Positions 1-8,984 are shown, counted from the first letter of the stretch. The stretch is 64,000 nt of DNA from Acidobacteriota bacterium (GCA_003225055.1 QIAU01000124.1:1-64000), one strand, 5' to 3'. Notes: a model not told the origin generated them from the letters alone. Translations and numbers: made by a program.

Positions 1-101
1 CGCTGCGCCACTTGTTGCGGCGTGCCATGCGCCGCAACCCAGCGCTGCAATTCCACTCGATCTGCCTGCCTCAGGGCAATGGGCTGAGCTTGGCGCGGCA
101 T
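1..101 (-). CDS. IS630-family-like transposase, N-terminal fragment (cut by window edge)
   Basis: An ATG at 101 opens a minus-strand frame of 33 codons that is still open at position 1. The translation contains VELQRWVAAHGTPQQVAQR, which resembles the start of IS630/Tc1-mariner-type transposases: a leader, then an E-L-x-R-W/L...TPQ..AxR helix ahead of the helix-turn-helix that binds the element end. Only this N-terminal helix is visible, so the catalytic DDE domain cannot be examined. The AT-rich stretch at about 110-175 may hold the element's end, but no inverted repeat can be tested with one end in view. The gene reads out of the window, away from the peptidase at 211-1893. Confidence 0.6.
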   Translation of the reverse strand, partial: MPRQAQPIALRQADRVELQRWVAAHGTPQQVAQ

Positions 102-210
102 GCACCCCAGGGTATTCCATTTCCATTAATAACTCCAGCTATTTATGCGACACTACACTAGCTTGAGGTATCCGGTTTGAAAGTAAAAATCGTCAATTGG
201 AAATCGGCAA

Positions 211-1893
211 TCACTTTGTGGGTTCAATCTTCAAAGTGTGGTTGCTCATATCGCTTTCCGGCACGCTGCCGTCATTTATTAAAACTTCTTCCGGCTTCGA
301 CGGGACTTCGATGCGAATCGCGGTCTTTGATTTTCCGCGTACTTCCAGCCGTTTTGTCACCTCGCCCGTCTGCATGCGCACCGTTATGGGCGTCTCGGCA
401 CCTGCCGCACCGAGATTCTCGACCGCGACTGTCACCACCTGCCCGCCCGCCGCTAGAGCTCGAGGATAAACCGACACCATCCGAAAATCGGGCAGCCCCT
501 TATCCTGGTACACCCAATCATCGAAGAACCAACCCAGATCACGTTTCGCCGCGGTCTCGAGGAGCTTTTGCGTATAGGAAAGATCTTTGTCGTCTTCAGG
601 TCGGTACGCCTTGAGCGCCTGCTTCAAGGCAGAGTCGCCCACCATGTCGCGCAGCATCCACCAGACAAACATGGCCTTGCTGCGGTAGAACTCCTCATCG
701 GTAGCGGTGACTAGGGGCTGACTTGCCTGCGATCTCTGCACCCGTTCCGCGTCGGCGATAGAGGACCGATGCAGGCCCATGTAATCGAGCGCGCCCTGGC
801 GACCGGTCTGCTGCTCACTCCACAGCGCCTGCGCGAGGTGAGCCACGCCTTCGTAGATCCATGGCCGCGACGAAGGAAAAGCCGCGTGGGTGAGCTCATG
901 CACGAGAGACAACTCTGCAAATTTCTGATCGGTGGAAAAAGGGGTGAGCAGCAGCCTGCCAGCTTCGAAGGGCGCTGCGCCGGGATCCGGTAGTTCCAAG
1001 ACTTCGGCTGCGCTGCGGGGTTCGCCAAACCATGTGGCAACGAACGGCAGGGCGGTTTCGGCTGCTCTCACGTAGGATTCGGCCGCGGCCCTGTGGTCGC
1101 CGAGGTAATGGATTTCTGCCATTTTGTTGCCCAGCTTGGCGTAGGCACCCGTCACAAAAGTCGGAACCGTTACGCCCAGGGGCGAGAACCGGTACTCGAT
1201 GCAGGCCTCGCCGCTCAGGCCCAGAGCGGCGGCATTTGCCATAATTGTCGGCGCGGAGCCCGATTCTTGCTGGACACAGAGGTCCAGGTCCATCCCCGCA
1301 TCTTTTTCTCGCGTCTTCCATTTTGCCAGAACCTCGAAAAGGCCGTTCCCTTCTGACAGGTTCGCGGCCTCGGTCGCAATCGGGTACCAGGTCACATATC
1401 CGACTCCGCGCACCGCCGAGAATCGGGGGCTGATCTGGTCCCAGTCGCTGTGCCGGGCAGCATCGTCGGGAACGCCAATTCGTTTCAGTCGAGTTGCATC
1501 GAGTGAAATCGTGCCTTCGAAGCCGACGTCCAGGTCCACTGCTGCCTTGGGTGGAACTTGCTCAGGCAGGCTGACAATTGCTTCTGACAAGCTCCCGGTG
1601 TGGTCGACATCAGAGGTGTAGGTCTGCGAGACAAACTGCACTGGCTTACCGCCAACTTGAATGGACCGCCAGCCCAGCGAGGAAGAAATTTGGAGTACCA
1701 CATTTCTTTGAGGCAGGCTAGAATCGTTGCGCAGCGCAATCTTTCCGCGCGCCGCGAGGCGCTGCTGCTCCGGCTCGATGCGTACGTTTAATTTGTAATC
1801 CGTGAACGTGAAAGCGTTCCGGTCCAAGGCTGCGGAACTTGCGACCGCGACACCAAAGACGCAGAGCGGCCAGAGCCAGCGCAAGACCTTCAT
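211..1893 (-). CDS. secreted M1-like (gluzincin) metallopeptidase
   Basis: A 560-residue exported protein. Residues 1-22 form a signal peptide (Lys/Arg, then a hydrophobic stretch ending near Ser-Ser-Ala-Ala). Residues about 25-130 look like the beta-rich N-terminal domain of M1 aminopeptidases. The zinc motif HELTH lies at about residues 332-336 and a candidate third ligand is the Glu of WIYEGVAHL at about 348, only 11 residues on. Classical M1 enzymes have about 18 residues there, so this is a shortened relative. The C-terminal 100 residues resemble a beta-sandwich. The start codon overlaps the rlmB stop by 4 bases (ATGA), so the two are probably co-transcribed. Substrate is unknown; an aminopeptidase or a non-peptidase relative are both possible. 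Confidence 0.8.
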   Translation of the reverse strand: MKVLRWLWPLCVFGVAVASSAALDRNAFTFTDYKLNVRIEPEQQRLAARGKIALRNDSSLPQRNVVLQISSSLGWRSIQVGGKPVQFVSQTYTSDVDHTGSLSEAIVSLPEQVPPKAAVDLDVGFEGTISLDATRLKRIGVPDDAARHSDWDQISPRFSAVRGVGYVTWYPIATEAANLSEGNGLFEVLAKWKTREKDAGMDLDLCVQQESGSAPTIMANAAALGLSGEACIEYRFSPLGVTVPTFVTGAYAKLGNKMAEIHYLGDHRAAAESYVRAAETALPFVATWFGEPRSAAEVLELPDPGAAPFEAGRLLLTPFSTDQKFAELSLVHELTHAAFPSSRPWIYEGVAHLAQALWSEQQTGRQGALDYMGLHRSSIADAERVQRSQASQPLVTATDEEFYRSKAMFVWWMLRDMVGDSALKQALKAYRPEDDKDLSYTQKLLETAAKRDLGWFFDDWVYQDKGLPDFRMVSVYPRALAAGGQVVTVAVENLGAAGAETPITVRMQTGEVTKRLEVRGKSKTAIRIEVPSKPEEVLINDGSVPESDMSNHTLKIEPTK

Positions 1894-2642
1894 TTCGTTA
1901 CCTGCACGGCTCCTTTGCTGCGCCTCTGCCTCACGATTTCATAGAGCACCACTCCCGCCGCAACCGAGACGTTTAACGATGACACTTTGCCCAGCATGGG
2001 GATGGAAACCAGGAAATCACATTTCTTCTTGACCAGGTCGTGCAATCCCTTGCCTTCGGTCCCCAGCACGACAGCACAATTCATCTTGTAATCGATCGCC
2101 TCGTAGGTGGTGGGAGCGCGTTCATCCAGTCCGACGGTCCAGATATTCTGGGCCTTTAAGTCTTCCAAGGTGCGCGCAATGTTGGTCACCTTGGCGATAG
2201 GTAGATGCGCCGTCGCTCCTGCGGAAACTTTCGTGACCGTGCCGGTAACACCAGCGGCCCGGCGCTCCGGAATGATGAGCCCGTCTACTCCGGCCGCGTC
2301 CGCCGTCCGGATAATCGCACCCAAGTTGTGCGGGTCTTCGACGCCATCGAGCACCAGCAGCAGCGAATAGGCTCCGCGCTTGGCCGTGATCACGTCATCC
2401 AGGTCGCTGTATTGCTTCGCTGAACTCACCGCGACCACGCCCTGATGGGCAACGTTCCCAGCCATTCGGTCTAGCTCTGCCCGTGATATGAAGCGCACCG
2501 GCAAGCCAATTCGCCGGCATTCTTCAATCACTCGCCGCAGCCGCAGATCGTGCCGTTCCTTGGCCACACTGATGTATTCGAAGCTGCCGCCTCGAGCTTT
2601 GAGCGCCTCGGCTACGGAGTTGATCCCGTAAATCAAATGCAT
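1890..2642 (-). CDS. rlmB: 23S rRNA (guanosine-2'-O)-methyltransferase RlmB-type (TrmH/SPOUT family)
   Basis: A 250-residue SpoU/TrmH-family methyltransferase. Residues 2-77 match the small L30e-like RNA-binding domain (LIYGINSVAEALKARG and AHQGVVAVSS). The SPOUT knot domain follows with the family motifs VLDGVEDPHNLGAIIRTADA (about residues 97-116), VVLGTEGKGL and IPMLGKVSSLNVSVAAGVV. The last two form the S-adenosylmethionine-binding knot, and the Asn and Arg of NLGAIIR are the expected catalytic residues. Length equals E. coli RlmB, which methylates G2251 in the peptidyl-transferase P loop of 23S rRNA. A TrmH-like tRNA enzyme is the alternative, but the N-terminal domain favours RlmB. It is first in a two-gene operon with the peptidase and divergent from the PIG-L gene. 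Confidence 0.9.
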   Translation of the reverse strand: MHLIYGINSVAEALKARGGSFEYISVAKERHDLRLRRVIEECRRIGLPVRFISRAELDRMAGNVAHQGVVAVSSAKQYSDLDDVITAKRGAYSLLLVLDGVEDPHNLGAIIRTADAAGVDGLIIPERRAAGVTGTVTKVSAGATAHLPIAKVTNIARTLEDLKAQNIWTVGLDERAPTTYEAIDYKMNCAVVLGTEGKGLHDLVKKKCDFLVSIPMLGKVSSLNVSVAAGVVLYEIVRQRRSKGAVQVTK

Positions 2643-2719
2643 CCCTTCAGTTTACTCAAGTTGTGGTCTCCGCGTCCCACACCCGCACGCCCTCGATCCT
2701 GTCACGATACAATCAGGCC

Positions 2720-3463
2720 ATGCGCCGCTTGATGTGCGTTACCGCCCATCCCGATGACGAAGCCGGCGGTTTCGGCGGATCGCTCCGCCTATACCGTGAT
2801 CGTGGCGTGGAAACCTGTGTACTGTGTCTCACCCCGGGACAGGCAGCCACTTACCGCGGTGCGGCTCGAACTGACCAGGAGCTTGCGGCCTTGCGACGGA
2901 AGGAGTTTGCCGCTTCCTGCGAAGTGCTGCAGGTCTCACGCGGGATCATCCTCGACTATGCGGACGGCCAGCTGCATCGGCTTGATGTGTACAACGTGGT
3001 GCGCGAGGTCACGCGCTATGTGCGCGAGCTCCGCCCGCAGGTCGTATTGACATTTGGGCCGGAAGGCGCTGTCACCGCGCATCCCGACCACTCCATGGCA
3101 TCGGTTTTCACGACCCTGGCAGTCCAGTGGGCGGGCCGGAGCAATCGGTATCCCGATCACTTCAACGATGGCCTGGCACCGTATCGTGTCCAAAAACTTT
3201 ATTACGGAACTGCCAATTTCACTTTGCTAGAGCGACAGCCGATCTCGCCTTCGCCCATCACCGCTGTCATTGACATCAGCCAATATCTTGAGACCAAAAT
3301 TGCCGCTTTCCACGCCCACGCCAGCCAGGCGCCGCTGTTTCCGATTTTTGAGAACACAATTCGGCAGCGGGGACCCAACGAGATGTTTCACTTGGCGGCG
3401 GTCAGCAGCCCGGGGTCAATCCGTCAGGAAACTGACCTCTTCGACGGAATCCAGGAAGACTAA
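2720..3463 (+). CDS. PIG-L (LmbE-like) family zinc deacetylase
   Basis: A 247-residue protein beginning MRRLMCVTAHPDDE. The AHPDDE motif near the N terminus supplies the zinc ligands and catalytic Asp of the LmbE/PIG-L N-acetylglucosaminide deacetylase fold, and AHPDHSMAS near residue 120 is the second ligand motif. The frame is open upstream to 2663, but the ATG at 2720 puts the motif at the usual distance from the start. Family members deacetylate N-acetylglucosamine-type sugars (MshB and BshB in mycothiol or bacillithiol synthesis, PIG-L in GPI anchors). No bshA or bshC gene is nearby, so the substrate remains open. It stands alone, divergent from rlmB by 77 bp and convergent with the M61 gene. 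Confidence 0.88.
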   Translation: MRRLMCVTAHPDDEAGGFGGSLRLYRDRGVETCVLCLTPGQAATYRGAARTDQELAALRRKEFAASCEVLQVSRGIILDYADGQLHRLDVYNVVREVTRYVRELRPQVVLTFGPEGAVTAHPDHSMASVFTTLAVQWAGRSNRYPDHFNDGLAPYRVQKLYYGTANFTLLERQPISPSPITAVIDISQYLETKIAAFHAHASQAPLFPIFENTIRQRGPNEMFHLAAVSSPGSIRQETDLFDGIQED

Positions 3464-3517
3464 TTCACTGCCGAGCGCGCCGACCGCGATTTTCCTCGGC
3501 GTGCCTGGCGGTAGTTC

Positions 3518-5398
3518 TTATCGCGGCCTGATGATTTCGCTCAATAGGTCTGGTTTTGAGCTGTCCCGCACAAGGTGCGGATACTTCTCCCCTCCGCTGT
3601 AGTCGAGCTTGTAAGTTTGGTAGTACTCAGCATTTTCGACTAGCAGTTCTAGCGGTTCCGAGCTGCTCTTCCCGGTCCTGAGCGCATCGCGCAGAACATT
3701 GCCCGAAAAGTGGCGACCGTTGACAGCGATTATTTTCATTCCGGGTCCGATTCCGGCTTTAGCGGCAGGCATTCCCTCAACCGCGTCGCTCACAACGCCT
3801 TCATCGTTCAGCGCCAAACCGATTGAGTACTCTGCGCTCACGATCTTGTATTCTGATTCGGTGGCCTTCAAGATCTCAGAGCGGTTCTCGTCATAGACCA
3901 CGCGCCACCCACTGCCCTCGATGCCTCCCAGCGGGGCACCCGGTCCATGATCGCTCAATCGTTCGGTCCAGAAGTCCCGCCAGTCATACGCTACGATTTG
4001 GTTCAGCGTATTGACGACATCATCGAAATTGTAGGGTTTCACCATGGGAGGTCCAGCCGGTGGGCCGTGAAAGAGATGGCAAAAATCGTCGATGGACTTG
4101 TTGCCTTGTGTCTTCTGCCGGATGATGACGTCTACCCACAGCCAGTTCAAAACATCTTCCGCATAAAAATCAGTGCCGCGGCGCCAGGAGTACCATTCGC
4201 GGGGTGAAAAATAGAGTTGCGGCGCTGCATCGGCGGTGTCCTGAAGGTTGCGCCAGCTGCGCCCAGGTTCGTGATCCAGCGCGGCGGCAGTGAGAGCCAG
4301 TGAATCCCGGAACTGGTCTGGATTCCAAAGACTACTGCGGGCAGTGAGGATGTCTCCCAGGTAAGAAGTCAATCCCTCATAAACCCAGAGGAGATCATCC
4401 TGCATGGGCTGCTGATAATCGGGAGTAGCCAAGTCCGCTGGCCGGCGGTACTTTCCATTCCAACTGTGCACATATTCGTGGGGCAAGAGCCCGGAATGCA
4501 GAATGCGCTTGGTTGGATCCACCAGACTTCGCTCGTCCACGCGGCTGTCATCCGATTCGTGGTGCTCCAATCCAAAATGTGCAACGTGGTCACTCAGGCT
4601 GTAGAGGAAGTGATAGTCGCGATAGTGTTGCGCTCCAAAAAGACGGGCTGCCTGCGCCACCAGGTTTCGATAGTGATCCCAAACTTCAGGAGGGGCATCG
4701 AGAGCAGCAGCGCTGTCGGCGGCAATATCCATCTCCGCGGGCGGAGCTTCCGCCTGCAGCGGCACTACCTTGAGATATTGGCCTGCGATTACGGGAGAAT
4801 CCACCAGCATGGTCAGCGAAGCGGGCGCGAACTGAATTTGTTCGGCGCTCCGGGTTTTGATTGGAAGCGGCGTGCCAAATTTCCATCCCGAAGGGAGGCG
4901 CAGGCTGGCCACGTAAGTCAGGTCATCCGATGCCCATCCCTTGGGATAAAGCAGCACCTGGTTCCAGCTCACTACAGCCATTTGAGCGGTGGCGGATGAG
5001 CCGGCGGAAAAGCCGCCTTCGAATTGCGCCGGCGAGAGGAAGTCCAGCGTCGCTTCCACCTGCTTCTGGCCGGGAGGAACCTGGACGTTAATCGTCCAAC
5101 CGTCCAGCGTGTCGCGCCGCCACTTGAGTTCCTGTCCGTTGGCAGAGAATCTTAGCCCGGCTAGGTTTGTCACCGGGCCGTCGGGCGCGTGTTCTCCGGG
5201 AATCCACTTCGGGTAATACAGGGTGAGTGTGCCCGGGGTGGCAGGTATCTTCAGACGCGCGTGGAAAATCTTGCGGGCCGCCTCGCTGGCATCCACGGAC
5301 AGTTGGATCGTTGGACCGGTCTTGGCCATTAAAGCAGGCAGCACCGCGAAGACAGCAGTCAGAATGCCGCCGACAACGCGGAGTCGGGAACAAGTCAT
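3518..5398 (-). CDS. secreted M61 family (glycyl aminopeptidase-like) metallopeptidase with PDZ domain
   Basis: The frame is open to 5446, but the ATG at 5398 gives a clean signal peptide (MTCSRLRVVGGILTAVFAVL) and a 626-residue product. Residues 30-210 match the beta-sandwich N-terminal domain of M61 peptidases (YYPKWIPGEHAPDGP). The zinc motif HEYVHSWNGKYRRP begins at about residue 307, and WVYEGLT places the third ligand Glu near 341. This is the family signature. A C-terminal PDZ domain follows (GIGLALNDEGVVSDAVEGMPAAKAG, then IIAVNGRHF), as in other M61 proteins, where it may guide substrates. It is expected to work in the periplasm or outside the cell. The gene appears monocistronic, divergent from tmk by about 210 bp. 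Confidence 0.92.
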   Translation of the reverse strand: MTCSRLRVVGGILTAVFAVLPALMAKTGPTIQLSVDASEAARKIFHARLKIPATPGTLTLYYPKWIPGEHAPDGPVTNLAGLRFSANGQELKWRRDTLDGWTINVQVPPGQKQVEATLDFLSPAQFEGGFSAGSSATAQMAVVSWNQVLLYPKGWASDDLTYVASLRLPSGWKFGTPLPIKTRSAEQIQFAPASLTMLVDSPVIAGQYLKVVPLQAEAPPAEMDIAADSAAALDAPPEVWDHYRNLVAQAARLFGAQHYRDYHFLYSLSDHVAHFGLEHHESDDSRVDERSLVDPTKRILHSGLLPHEYVHSWNGKYRRPADLATPDYQQPMQDDLLWVYEGLTSYLGDILTARSSLWNPDQFRDSLALTAAALDHEPGRSWRNLQDTADAAPQLYFSPREWYSWRRGTDFYAEDVLNWLWVDVIIRQKTQGNKSIDDFCHLFHGPPAGPPMVKPYNFDDVVNTLNQIVAYDWRDFWTERLSDHGPGAPLGGIEGSGWRVVYDENRSEILKATESEYKIVSAEYSIGLALNDEGVVSDAVEGMPAAKAGIGPGMKIIAVNGRHFSGNVLRDALRTGKSSSEPLELLVENAEYYQTYKLDYSGGEKYPHLVRDSSKPDLLSEIIRPR

Positions 5399-5554
5399 GC
5401 CTTGGCTCCAGTCACACGAAGATTTCACCGCGAGAAAGCTCATCAATATAACACTGCGCCAGTATGCGTCACACCGGCTTCCAAATGCGGAAATCCTGCG
5501 CGGGGCTCAGGGACGACAAGTCTTGATTAATCATAATTTTCTTCCTCTCGGCCT

Positions 5555-5611
5555 TAATTGGTTTACCGATCGCTGAAAGCTGAGAGCTGACGGCTTTGTT
5601 ATGATTCCCTC
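5555..5611. repeat. short intergenic AGCTGAGAGCTGA-type repeat ahead of tmk
   Basis: The gap before tmk contains 'cgctgaaagctgagagctgacggct', a short tandem of GCTGA/AGCTGA words. The word is also related to the 'agcaattagcagttatcagct' stretch just after hfq (8085-8105). Such words recur only between genes here and look like a dispersed intergenic repeat rather than a regulator site. It lies directly upstream of the tmk start, so it is part of the tmk 5' leader. Confidence 0.4.
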
Positions 5612-6292
5612 GTGCCTCAGCGCGGCAGATTTGTTACCATCGAAGGCCTTGACGGGTGCGGCAAGAGCACACAAGTGGAGAAGCTGGCAGGCGCCCTGCG
5701 GGCCGACGGATTGCAAGTTGTCGTAACCCGAGAACCTGGCGGTAGCGTGACCGGAGAGAAGATTCGCAACCTGCTCCTGGATACGGGCACGTCCAACCTC
5801 TCGCCTTTTGCTGAACTTGCCCTGATGTTTGCTTCGCGGGCTCAACATATTAAAGAAGTTATTCAGCCGGCCTTGGCCGAAGGTAAGCTCGTCCTTTGCG
5901 ACCGCTTTACCGACTCCAGCGAGGCGTACCAGGGTGCTGGGCGCAAGCTGGGCAGCGAGCCAGTTCGCGCCCTCCATAAGATTTTGTGCGGGAACCTGCA
6001 ACCCGATCTGACGATCTTGATGGATTCTGATGTGGCCGCCAGCGTCGAGCGGGCGCGGCGCCGTAATTGTGCGCGCACTTCCCAGGGCAAGCGCGGGGAA
6101 AGCGACGAGAACCGGTTTGAGCAGGAGAGCCGGGCCTTTTTCGGCCGTGTCCGGAGCGCTTATCTGGAAATCGCGCAGCGTGAGCCACAGCGGGTTGCCC
6201 TTGTAGATGCCCGGGGGGGCGCTGATGAAACGCACGGACAGATTCTGGCTCTCGTGCGACGTAAGCTCAAATTGGCCGCGAAAACAGCATGA
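5612..6292 (+). CDS. tmk: thymidylate kinase
   Basis: A 226-residue dTMP kinase that makes dTDP for DNA synthesis. The P-loop GLDGCGKST lies at residues 12-20. The dTMP-binding DR motif appears as CDRFTDSSEAYQGAGR near residue 95, and the preceding TREPGGS is the family's Arg-Glu-Pro motif. The predicted lid region (ARRRNCARTSQGKRGESDENRFEQE) is Arg-rich. The GTG at 5612 is the only start that keeps the P-loop about 11 residues from the N terminus. It precedes holB by 110 bp in the same direction. Tmk next to the delta-prime subunit is a widely conserved pair, which strengthens both calls. Confidence 0.96.
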   Translation: MPQRGRFVTIEGLDGCGKSTQVEKLAGALRADGLQVVVTREPGGSVTGEKIRNLLLDTGTSNLSPFAELALMFASRAQHIKEVIQPALAEGKLVLCDRFTDSSEAYQGAGRKLGSEPVRALHKILCGNLQPDLTILMDSDVAASVERARRRNCARTSQGKRGESDENRFEQESRAFFGRVRSAYLEIAQREPQRVALVDARGGADETHGQILALVRRKLKLAAKTA

Positions 6293-6298
6293 GGCAGG

Positions 6299-6396
6299 GC
6301 TGGGCGCTTAGCAAATTAGCATTTGCCCCTGAATCCTGACAGGAGGACCGCGGGCTAAGTGCTAAATGCCAAGTGCTGAGTGCTTTTTTTCGAATC
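6299..6396. repeat. intergenic short-word repeat between tmk and holB
   Basis: The gap contains the word series 'gcttagcaaattagcatttgc' and then 'gctaagtgctaaatgcc' and 'aagtgctgagtgc', i.e. several variants of a TTAGCA/TGCTAA unit in both orientations that can pair with each other. It probably belongs to a dispersed non-coding repeat family seen elsewhere in the window's gaps. No terminator T-tract follows the hairpin, although the stretch 'tgctttttttcg' lies at about 6380-6392. Confidence 0.5.
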
Positions 6397-6402
6397 GAAT
6401 TC

Positions 6403-7500
6403 ATGGGCTTCTCTGATTTTCACGGCAATTCGGGAACTGTACGCTGCCTGCGGGAGATGGTGGCACGCCAGCGCTTACCGCAGGCCATCATCCTCGCCGG
6501 CCCGGCCGGCTCCGGCAAGTACACGCTGGCGCTGATGCTGGCGCGGACAATAAACTGCCTTGAGCCGACTACTACTGAAGGACTTCCTGATTTTTGCGGA
6601 AAATGCTCGAACTGTCTTCGTATCGGACAGGCTGAGGACTTTGGCTCCCGATTTGCCGAAGCGCTGGAAGCTCGCGAAGGGCTGCGCGAGACTGACAAGA
6701 AAGAAACCCGTATTCTAATCCAGACCCATCCTGATGTGCTGGTCATTCCACCCGACCCGCCGCAGATGATGATCAAGGTGGACCAGGTTCGGCAGGTGAT
6801 TGAGGGTATCTATTACCGCCCGGCCGAAGCCAAGGAGCGAGTCTACCTATTCACAGACTCGGCCTTCATGAAAGAGGCGGCAAATTCGCTGCTCAAGGTT
6901 CTGGAGGAGCCACCGGAATTCGCGACCATCTTCCTGCTTGGGGAGAACCCCGGGGAGTTCTTGCCGACGATCAGGTCGCGCTCGATGATGTTCACGCTGG
7001 GAACCCTGCCGAGTGAAGAAATCGAGAGCTATCTGGCCCGGCAACGGCCAGACTGGAACGCCCAGCAGCGCGCCTTGGTGGCGCGTCTATGCGGAGGGGC
7101 CGTGGGGAGCGCCCGCAGCTTTGACCTGGCCGACTACACTGCCGCCCGTAGTCATGCTTTGATCATTCTGAATTCAGTCCAGCCTGCAGGCGATCACTCG
7201 GAACTGTTTAAAGTGACGGAGACCTACCGGGCCGGGGCTGAAGGCCGCGAGAAGACCGAGCAACTGGTGCACACGCTCTACTCCCTGCTGCAGGATTTAC
7301 TGTTTCTGAACTCTGGCACGCCCGAACTGGTGCGCAATACGGATATCCAGGGGGAGCTGAAGCAACTGGCGGCAGCCGCCGATTTTGCTTGGATCACCAC
7401 GGCTGCAGAGCGTCTGTCCGAAGTGGAACGGGGAATGCGGCGGAATCTGCTGCGGTCGCTGTCTCTGGACGCGTTCGCCACCACCTTGGAACGAAACTGA
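6403..7500 (+). CDS. holB: DNA polymerase III delta-prime subunit
   Basis: A 365-residue clamp-loader subunit of the AAA+ family. The ATG at 6403 (MGFSDFHGN) was chosen over an upstream GTG at 6373 because homologues begin with this F-x-x-x-x-G-N segment. The Walker A region reads [12 protein letters not shown], with Tyr in place of the usual Thr/Ser. That fits the non-hydrolysing role of delta-prime. A Cys cluster ([10 protein letters not shown], residues about 64-73) matches the zinc module of DnaX/HolB. The sensor region is [11 protein letters not shown]...IFLLGENP...LPTIRSRS, typical of the family. It opens the sliding clamp with delta and tau/gamma at the replication fork. It is probably co-transcribed with tmk. 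Confidence 0.92.
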   Translation: MGFSDFHGNSGTVRCLREMVARQRLPQAIILAGPAGSGKYTLALMLARTINCLEPTTTEGLPDFCGKCSNCLRIGQAEDFGSRFAEALEAREGLRETDKKETRILIQTHPDVLVIPPDPPQMMIKVDQVRQVIEGIYYRPAEAKERVYLFTDSAFMKEAANSLLKVLEEPPEFATIFLLGENPGEFLPTIRSRSMMFTLGTLPSEEIESYLARQRPDWNAQQRALVARLCGGAVGSARSFDLADYTAARSHALIILNSVQPAGDHSELFKVTETYRAGAEGREKTEQLVHTLYSLLQDLLFLNSGTPELVRNTDIQGELKQLAAAADFAWITTAAERLSEVERGMRRNLLRSLSLDAFATTLERN

Positions 7501-7672
7501 ACTCGTTCAAAATCCGGCATCTGGGGGATTTTGCCATACCCCACTAATGGGTGATTGTCATCTCTACATGCGCTGTGTTACGGTTGATGCCAAAGTTCAC
7601 CCCTTTGTACCCACGATCATGCAGCCCAGGGATTGTGGTAATCCGCTCTCCAGCGTCATAGGCGGTGTCGCC

Positions 7673-8077
7673 ATGAAAGATGCAACCAATGCCATCCCGA
7701 TAGAGCGTAGTAGTGAACAAGAGGGATTCTCGAATCGCCGGTTGATCCGGCCGTCGCTGAGCCGCCCCGAGCACAACCATAATCACACTCCCGCTGCTAT
7801 GGAGCGTCGTGACCGCCCTGACCGGCCCGAGCGCCCGCCGATGGGCAAGAAAATGCCGCCGCCCGAGACTACGAATGCGGAAAACTTCTATTACCAGAAG
7901 CAGATGCAGGGCAAGACACCGATGGTAGTGGTGCTGCGCGACGGGGAAGAGATCCGCGGCGTGATCGAATGGTACGACCGGAATTGCATCAAGCTGAACC
8001 GCAACGGGGCTCCCAACCTGATGATCTACAAGCCTTCGATCAAATACATGTATAAGGAAGGCGAGAACGAAAAGTAG
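7673..8077 (+). CDS. hfq: RNA chaperone Hfq, acidobacterial type with N-terminal extension
   Basis: A 134-residue Sm-fold protein. The Sm core is at residues about 72-130: [18 protein letters not shown], then [20 protein letters not shown] (Sm1) and [13 protein letters not shown] (Sm2). The 70 residues before it are polar, rich in Arg, Pro and His ([22 protein letters not shown]) and probably disordered. E. coli Hfq instead has its disordered tail at the C terminus. In Sm2 the YKH of E. coli is YKP here. The ATG at 7673 has a weak AGGCGG upstream; an in-frame ATG at 7799 would give a 92-residue form. Hfq hexamers bind small RNAs and mRNAs. The gene stands alone after holB. Confidence 0.88.
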   Translation: MKDATNAIPIERSSEQEGFSNRRLIRPSLSRPEHNHNHTPAAMERRDRPDRPERPPMGKKMPPPETTNAENFYYQKQMQGKTPMVVVLRDGEEIRGVIEWYDRNCIKLNRNGAPNLMIYKPSIKYMYKEGENEK

Positions 8078-8425
8078 ATGGAGCAATTAGCAGTTATCAG
8101 CTTCCGCAATCCTTTCTTGCAGTTTTCGCAGCCCTCATCACCCTGAACTCATTCGACCTGCTTTTCGGAAACCGTTGTCTGGCCCCGAAGCGGCGGCTGA
8201 TAATACGCAGCATTTCAGCGCTGGCTGAGCTTTGAGCATTGGAGCCAAGTCGCGGAGGAAGGACCGAAAGAGGAAAAGCCAGATTCCTCGGGGGGTGGAG
8301 CCGCCTCGGAACGACAAGACATTATTATTCTAAATTCTAAGAATTCTCGCCCGCACGGCTGAAGTCATGCGCCCTCGATTCTTGCGCAGCGGAGCAGCGG
8401 TGCCGAACTCTGAAATTGTGACGGA
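8078..8425. other. intergenic stretch between hfq and dcd (convergent ends)
   Basis: No reading frame here resembles a protein. At 8276-8325 the words 'ccagattcctcgggggg' and 'cctcggaacgacaag' resemble one half of the dispersed repeat also seen at 31462-31563. No Rho-independent terminator with a clear T-tract was found for either hfq or dcd. Confidence 0.5.
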
Positions 8426-8977
8426 TTATAATTTCGGCAGTACGATTCCCTTCTGCGCCTGGTACTTGCCCTTGCGATCCTTGTAGCTGGTCTCGCACGG
8501 TTCGTCGCTCTGGAAAAACAGAATCTGGCAGAGCCCCTCGTTGGCGTAAATCTTCGCCGGGAGGGGGGTGGTATTGGAAATTTCGAGAGTGACAAACCCT
8601 TCCCACTCAGGCTCAAACGGGGTGACGTTCACGATGATCCCACAACGCGCATAGGTTGACTTCCCAACGCACACCGTCAGCACGTCGCGCGGAATTTTGA
8701 AGTACTCCACCGAGCGTGCTAAGGCAAAGGAATTCGGCGGAATAATGGCGACGTCGGAGCGCACGGTCACGAACGACCGCTCGTCGAAATTCTTGGGGTC
8801 GACGACCGTGCAGTTCACATTGGTAAAAATCTTGAACTCATCGGCCACTCGCAGGTCGTAACCGTAGGAGGACAACCCAAAGGAGATGACGCCCTGGCTG
8901 ACTTGCTTTTCGGAAAACGGGTTGATCATGTCGTGTTCGAGCGCCATCCGGCGAATCCAGCGATCACTTTTGAGCAT
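8426..8977 (-). CDS. dcd: dCTP deaminase
   Basis: A 183-residue trimeric dUTPase-fold enzyme that deaminates dCTP to dUTP, the precursor of dTMP. The start [21 protein letters not shown] matches the family's first helix. [15 protein letters not shown] and [13 protein letters not shown] are family motifs. [31 protein letters not shown] contains the active-site Ser/Arg region and the Glu predicted to activate water. The C-terminal region ([15 protein letters not shown], then [20 protein letters not shown]) is the nucleotide-covering tail. Length is close to the usual 173-193. It lies convergent to hfq and functionally complements tmk in thymidine nucleotide supply. Whether it is bifunctional (also a dUTPase) cannot be decided from the sequence alone. 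Confidence 0.95.
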   Translation of the reverse strand: MLKSDRWIRRMALEHDMINPFSEKQVSQGVISFGLSSYGYDLRVADEFKIFTNVNCTVVDPKNFDERSFVTVRSDVAIIPPNSFALARSVEYFKIPRDVLTVCVGKSTYARCGIIVNVTPFEPEWEGFVTLEISNTTPLPAKIYANEGLCQILFFQSDEPCETSYKDRKGKYQAQKGIVLPKL

Positions 8978-8984
8978 GAGGCTC

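Noticed and set aside
7385-7672. An upstream extension of the hfq frame that would give a 230-residue protein.
   Set aside because: It overlaps the 3' end of holB and reads unlike any Hfq; the ATG at 7673 fits better.
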